Assembly (NCBI GenBank): GCA_009845505.1
Contig: VXZL01000274.1
Span: 219 to 9,572 of the forward strand
Length of the DNA stretch: 9,354 bases
Reading direction: 5' to 3'
Source: Candidatus Poribacteria bacterium
Lineage (GTDB): Bacteria; Poribacteria; WGA-4E; WGA-3G
Position 1 is the first letter of the stretch; each line of letters opens with the position of its first letter. The translations under genes and the position numbers were made by a program. The notes beneath the pieces are model-generated. The model saw nothing but the letters and a program-made list of their open reading frames with translations. It did no database searches and was not told the DNA's origin. Positions 6,181 through 9,354 of this stretch are shown here, one piece after another.

Positions 6181-8778
6181 CTACAACGTTTCGGTTAAAA
6201 TTGAGACCGTTCCTGTATTTCCATCAATTTGGAGCATCTGTCCATCAGTGATATGCCGGGTTGCATTCGGGATATTCGCAACAGCAGGAACACCATACTC
6301 TCTTGCAACGACTGCACCGTGCGACAAGATTCCACCACGCTCCATCACCAGTCCCGCTGCATGTAGGAAAAGCGGTGTCCACGCTGGATCCGTTGATGGA
6401 CAGACCAGAATATAATCTCGGTCGGATAGGCGCGCCTCCGACGGCTTCAGAAGCACACGTGCTTTGCCCGACGCGATGCCGGCGGAAACGCCTACACCCC
6501 TGTATGTTTCCGCTGCCTCGATTACCATCGGCGCACCGATCTGTTCCAAGGCGTCACTGAAAATGACATCCGGCACCTCAATCTGTAACATAAGGTCTCG
6601 TTCCATCTTACGTTTGGCGATAACATCACTAAAAGTTTCCTTCCCATCAATCAGGTGTTGTAATTCATCTGGTACCAAGTAGAAAATACCACCATCAAGT
6701 CCATAACGACAATCCAATTCGAGCAAGGCGCGTCGCATCTGTTCGTAGCCGAGCATGAGATAAAATTTTGCTGTCTCCCTGAAAGGCATGTAACGTCTTG
6801 TGAAATCCAATTCACTCTCAATCTGTTTTCGTAAACTACCTTTGCTTTTTACCAACTCGATGAGTTCCGCTTCTGCCGAGTAGCGGTCAGCAGTCGGGTC
6901 GTTCCGCTGCACTTCACTCTCAGCAGTCAGTGAAGAGAGGACCTGTTCGAGATAGGTCGTATCTTCACGCCAACGCGGTGCTGCTAACTCAAACTCGTTG
7001 ACTGCGCGATGCCCATAATCTTTCAGGAAGTCGCTAAGTACTAAATCGCCAGCCGCTATCTCCTGTAGTTTCTCATTGGTTTCGACAGTAAGGTTGCCAG
7101 AAAGTCCGCTGATAAGCCTGCTTACAATGGATTTTGTTCCTGCTTCATCCATACATTTCTGGAGTGCTGCCTCTAATCTTTGGAGCGAAAACCCCGCAAG
7201 AAGCGTGGCAGTGAGTGCCTTCGGCGCGAAGTCGTCCAATGTTTTGATGCACCATGTCTGAAATTTCTCGACTAATTCCGCATCCGATAAATCCGAATAT
7301 GAAATATCGCGCGCCACCTCAACTTCTGACCGGAACGCTGGGAATACTTCTGCTGTCAGAATTTGGTCAAAATCGGATCGGCACTGTCTTAGCCGCATCT
7401 CTGCTTTACTCATACGGACGATGTGGAGCGGGAGTTCCAGCCAAAACGACGCACGGCTTCGGGTAATATCAGGTGCCGCTTGCGCATACATCGCCTGCTG
7501 TGGGTTCTGCTTTAAAGCGTTAAAGTCGTGTGCAAACGGGAAACCCTCAAAGTGGAGTTCCGCTTCTCGGTTCAAATTAACGTAAATGCGTCCGCAGATT
7601 AAGTCCAGGATCCCCTCGCTATCTACTCGCGCGCTCGGATAAAATCCAAGACTTCGGTACGCCTCACCTAATCCACCCACACCCGACATGAATTTGCTAA
7701 TAACCGACCAGGTCATCGGCAGCGGTGCAGACAACACTTCAGCGATGTTATAATGACACCAGACACTACCATGTTCGTCTGCACACGCCTTTAATCGTTG
7801 AACTTCCCTTTGTCGGAGTTTCTCAACAAATTCACTTTCGGAAGCCAGGGGCGAGGTCACCGCGTCCCTACCACTGACGGATGTCGTAATGTGGCGCGCC
7901 TGCAACAGGATAAACTCCCCATCCGCCAGTGCCCACTCAATATCCATCGGCTGTCCGTAGTGATTTTCGATGCCTAAACCGAGTGCCGTAAGTTCTTTCA
8001 ATTCCGCGTCCGTCAAACTCGGAACATCCTGCTGCGCAGCAGATACTGCGTTGACACCCGCAGCGGTTACCATTTCCCGTTTTGTAGCAATCGTCTTTTC
8101 CAAAATCTCGCCTGTCTCTCGTGATACCTGAAAACTATCAGGCGTGATAGCACCCGATACAACCGATTCACCCAGTCCCCAATTCGATTCAATAACAGAG
8201 ATACTTTGATTAAAGGGACTCACAGTGAAAAGCACACCAGAGACATCCGAATTACACATCTCCTGAATTACAACCGCCATTGCCAATCCATCATCCACAA
8301 TGCCTTGTGCTTCTCGATAGGCGATAGCCCGTTCCGACCAGAGCGATGCCCAGCACGCCTTGAGAGCATCTAACAATTCATCAGACTGGACATTCAAAAA
8401 CGTGTCCTGCTGCCCGGCGAAACTCGCCTCTGCTAAATCCTCAGCGGTCGCACTGGAACGTACAGCGACCGTGGCTGTTTGGAGCTTTTTATGCGCTGCA
8501 CGGATTTCTGAAACAAGTTCTGGTGCCAACATAAGGTCTTTAATGTTGTCTGCATTATGTCCAGACAGACTCTTAAAATAAAATAGATAGGCATCCGTCG
8601 TAACACAAAAACCTTGCGGCACCCGAAATCCAGCCCGTGTCAACTTGCCAAGATTTAGACCTTTTCCACCGACACGCGAAAGATCGCCATCATTAATTTC
8701 TGAGAAATGTTTGATAAATTGCATAAGTCCAGATTGGTCTGCGAAGGGTAGAAGCGATTGAAGATAGTATAGCAGCAT
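6181..8778 (-). CDS. PEP-utilising phosphotransferase, rifampicin-phosphotransferase-like
   Basis: The enzyme probably uses ATP to charge a histidine and passes the phosphate to a small molecule. Residues about 20-300 are a PPDK-type ATP-grasp domain: VGGKGLNLGKL with Lys39, VRSSATAEDLAEASFAGQ with Arg107, NWGLGESVVSGAITPD, and DIEW (Glu281) to LLQAR (Gln293, Arg295). Residues about 300-740 are a mostly helical middle domain. The C-terminus is a PEP-utiliser swivel domain, GGILSHGAVVAREYGVPAV, with phosphohistidine His820. At 865 residues it lacks the PEP/pyruvate-binding TIM barrel of true PEP synthase or PPDK. Length and order match rifampicin phosphotransferase, whose Listeria form uses His825 as I recall. 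Homologues usually begin at the equivalent of Met19 (8722-8724, 847 residues), and neither start has a clear Shine-Dalgarno. Whether rifamycin is the substrate cannot be told from the sequence. It lies 14 bases ahead of the vWA gene. Confidence 0.88.
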   Translation of the reverse strand: MLLYYLQSLLPFADQSGLMQFIKHFSEINDGDLSRVGGKGLNLGKLTRAGFRVPQGFCVTTDAYLFYFKSLSGHNADNIKDLMLAPELVSEIRAAHKKLQTATVAVRSSATAEDLAEASFAGQQDTFLNVQSDELLDALKACWASLWSERAIAYREAQGIVDDGLAMAVVIQEMCNSDVSGVLFTVSPFNQSISVIESNWGLGESVVSGAITPDSFQVSRETGEILEKTIATKREMVTAAGVNAVSAAQQDVPSLTDAELKELTALGLGIENHYGQPMDIEWALADGEFILLQARHITTSVSGRDAVTSPLASESEFVEKLRQREVQRLKACADEHGSVWCHYNIAEVLSAPLPMTWSVISKFMSGVGGLGEAYRSLGFYPSARVDSEGILDLICGRIYVNLNREAELHFEGFPFAHDFNALKQNPQQAMYAQAAPDITRSRASFWLELPLHIVRMSKAEMRLRQCRSDFDQILTAEVFPAFRSEVEVARDISYSDLSDAELVEKFQTWCIKTLDDFAPKALTATLLAGFSLQRLEAALQKCMDEAGTKSIVSRLISGLSGNLTVETNEKLQEIAAGDLVLSDFLKDYGHRAVNEFELAAPRWREDTTYLEQVLSSLTAESEVQRNDPTADRYSAEAELIELVKSKGSLRKQIESELDFTRRYMPFRETAKFYLMLGYEQMRRALLELDCRYGLDGGIFYLVPDELQHLIDGKETFSDVIAKRKMERDLMLQIEVPDVIFSDALEQIGAPMVIEAAETYRGVGVSAGIASGKARVLLKPSEARLSDRDYILVCPSTDPAWTPLFLHAAGLVMERGGILSHGAVVAREYGVPAVANIPNATRHITDGQMLQIDGNTGTVSILTETL

Positions 8779-8909
8779 CTATCTGCTGAATGCAAATACG
8801 TTTGGGATTGCTTGTTAGAGAAGAGAAAGAAGGTGGGTTTAAAGCATAGAGGCTGGTATGAAACCAACCTCTACAATATTCTGAAATAACGAAGATATTG
8901 GAATTGCTG
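8779..8909. other. Intergenic spacer ahead of the phosphotransferase operon
   Basis: These 131 bases separate the cytochrome stop from the first start of the next gene. Apart from the hairpin at 8847-8873 I see no convincing -35/-10 pair. If the five-gene cluster has its own promoter it should lie between 8779 and 8846, but the sequence alone does not show it. Confidence 0.4.
8847..8873 (-). terminator. Hairpin after the cytochrome gene, possible terminator
   Basis: On the minus strand an 11-bp stem (arms 8863-8873 and 8847-8857, ten Watson-Crick pairs and one G-U) encloses a 5-base loop. The pairing is complete only in minus-strand RNA; the plus strand has an A-C mismatch there. The hairpin lies 37 bases beyond the cytochrome stop and 68 bases ahead of the phosphotransferase start. 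It is followed by TGCTTTAAA and not by a long U run, so it may be a weak terminator or an RNA-stabilising hairpin separating the two units. Confidence 0.5.
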
Positions 8910-9354
8910 TTAGTTATCATCGTTATCGTCAGCATGATTATCGTGATTATTGTGATTATTGTGATTATTGTGATTATCGTCATCGTCGTCATGATCATCA
9001 ACCATGTGATCGTGGACATCATGACCATCGTCAGGCAGGATAGTATCACCATGTGCCTCTTGCTGATTAATCCAATCAACAAAAAGTTGAATCTCGGCAT
9101 CCGTCAGTGGTGGCCCCCCAGGAGGCATATTACCTGAAGCAATTTGTTCAACAACTTCACTCTCTTCAGCATTTCCAGCGATGAATGCAGGATGTTCTCC
9201 ACCCGCTATGAAGGATTCGTAGGTCCTGAAATCTAAACCGTGAGGGCCATCAGCAACGTGACATCCAGCAAGCGCACATCTCGCCGTGAGGATAGGCAAA
9301 AGGTTCTGTTCAAAGGAAAACTCAGCATCAACAGTTTCGTGGACTTCTGTAGGT
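8910..9354 (-). CDS. Cytochrome c-like domain protein with His/Asp/Asn-rich tail, 5' end missing
   Basis: The frame is open to the right edge, giving 147 visible residues, so the N-terminus and any signal peptide lie outside the window. The first part FEQNLLPILTARCALAGCH resembles the class I cytochrome c domains common in Planctomycetes and relatives, but the haem site is spaced C-x4-CH (Cys26, Cys31, His32, counted from the edge). Then come HGLDFRTYESFIAGG, GNMPPGGPPL with a probable axial Met, and DAEIQLFVDWINQ, the closing helix. The last 40 or so residues contain almost only His, Asp and Asn with a few others, including three NNH units, and could bind divalent metals. TTG 9297-9299 could be read as a start but lies inside the conserved LLPIL block, so it is internal. 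If exported, the protein would act in the periplasm or at the surface. Its electron partner is unknown. Confidence 0.8.
   Translation of the reverse strand, partial: PTEVHETVDAEFSFEQNLLPILTARCALAGCHVADGPHGLDFRTYESFIAGGEHPAFIAGNAEESEVVEQIASGNMPPGGPPLTDAEIQLFVDWINQQEAHGDTILPDDGHDVHDHMVDDHDDDDDNHNNHNNHNNHDNHADDNDDN
8934..8978 (-). repeat. 9-bp tandem repeat coding DNH/NNH units
   Basis: Five 9-base units lie at 8934-8942, 8943-8951, 8952-8960, 8961-8969 and 8970-8978. The middle three are identical (GTGATTATT on the plus strand) and the outer two differ by one or two bases. Read in the gene's frame they give DNH, NNH, NNH, NNH, DNH. The unit is a whole number of codons, so copy number can change without a frameshift. 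Confidence 0.88.

Noticed and set aside
6181..8778. Gene as PEP synthase (ppsA)
   Set aside because: The C-terminal PEP/pyruvate-binding barrel is missing and the phosphohistidine domain is last, so the PEP synthase reaction is not supported.
8934..8978. 9-bp repeats as iterons or a CRISPR array
   Set aside because: The units are directly adjacent without spacers, in frame, and coding for DNH/NNH. No replication gene or cas gene is near.
8898..9137. Plus-strand frame with an Ile/Val-rich, membrane-like stretch
   Set aside because: The hydrophobic run is the antisense reading of the Asn/His/Asp repeat; the minus-strand frame has haem and axial-ligand motifs and is the real one.

Overview
The window looks like the end of a contig from a short-read metagenome assembly of an uncultured, Gram-negative-type bacterium. 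Bases 1-87 are not genomic. They are a read-through of the Illumina P5/Nextera i5 adapter, with every miscalled base turned into C. Genomic sequence therefore starts at about base 88. The gene mix (sulfatase-like hydrolase, sugar isomerase/epimerase, FG-GAP-type propeller protein, planctomycete-style cytochrome c domain, short heptad spacers after stop codons) would suit Candidatus Poribacteria or a related sponge or seawater lineage. That placement is inference from gene content and rests on no marker gene.

Layout: at the left end two genes run on the plus strand, the 3' part of a YfcE-type metallophosphoesterase (88-344) and a 100-residue hypothetical protein (about 354-653). They converge on a long minus-strand cluster. 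In transcription order (right to left) this cluster is: a truncated cytochrome c-like protein with a His/Asp/Asn-rich tail that runs off the right edge (8910-9354); a hairpin; a rifampicin-phosphotransferase-type PEP-utilising enzyme (6181-8778); a membrane-anchored vWA protein with a TonB/TolA-like anchor (5099-6166); a xylose-isomerase-like TIM-barrel sugar isomerase/epimerase (4286-5053); an FG-GAP/propeller protein (2894-4249); a sulfatase-superfamily hydrolase with Thr in place of the formylglycine Cys/Ser (1623-2888); and a lipoprotein made of two copies of one domain (671-1480). The five genes between 8778 and 1623 are separated by only 5-45 bases and probably form one operon. No tRNA, rRNA, transposase or CRISPR array is visible, and no stretch over 300 bases lacks a gene.

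How the genes may work together: the propeller, hydrolase and isomerase are tightly packed and could serve breakdown or modification of a sulfated or phosphorylated glycan, but no transporter or regulator supports a specific substrate. The PEP-synthase-like enzyme has the three-part architecture of rifampicin phosphotransferase (ATP-grasp, large middle domain, phosphohistidine domain) and lacks the PEP-binding barrel of true PEP synthase, so it probably phosphorylates a small molecule. The points most worth a second look are the TonB-like vWA protein, this phosphotransferase-like enzyme, the Thr-type sulfatase homologue, the heptad repeats that sit directly after stop codons, and the metal-binding-like tail of the cytochrome.
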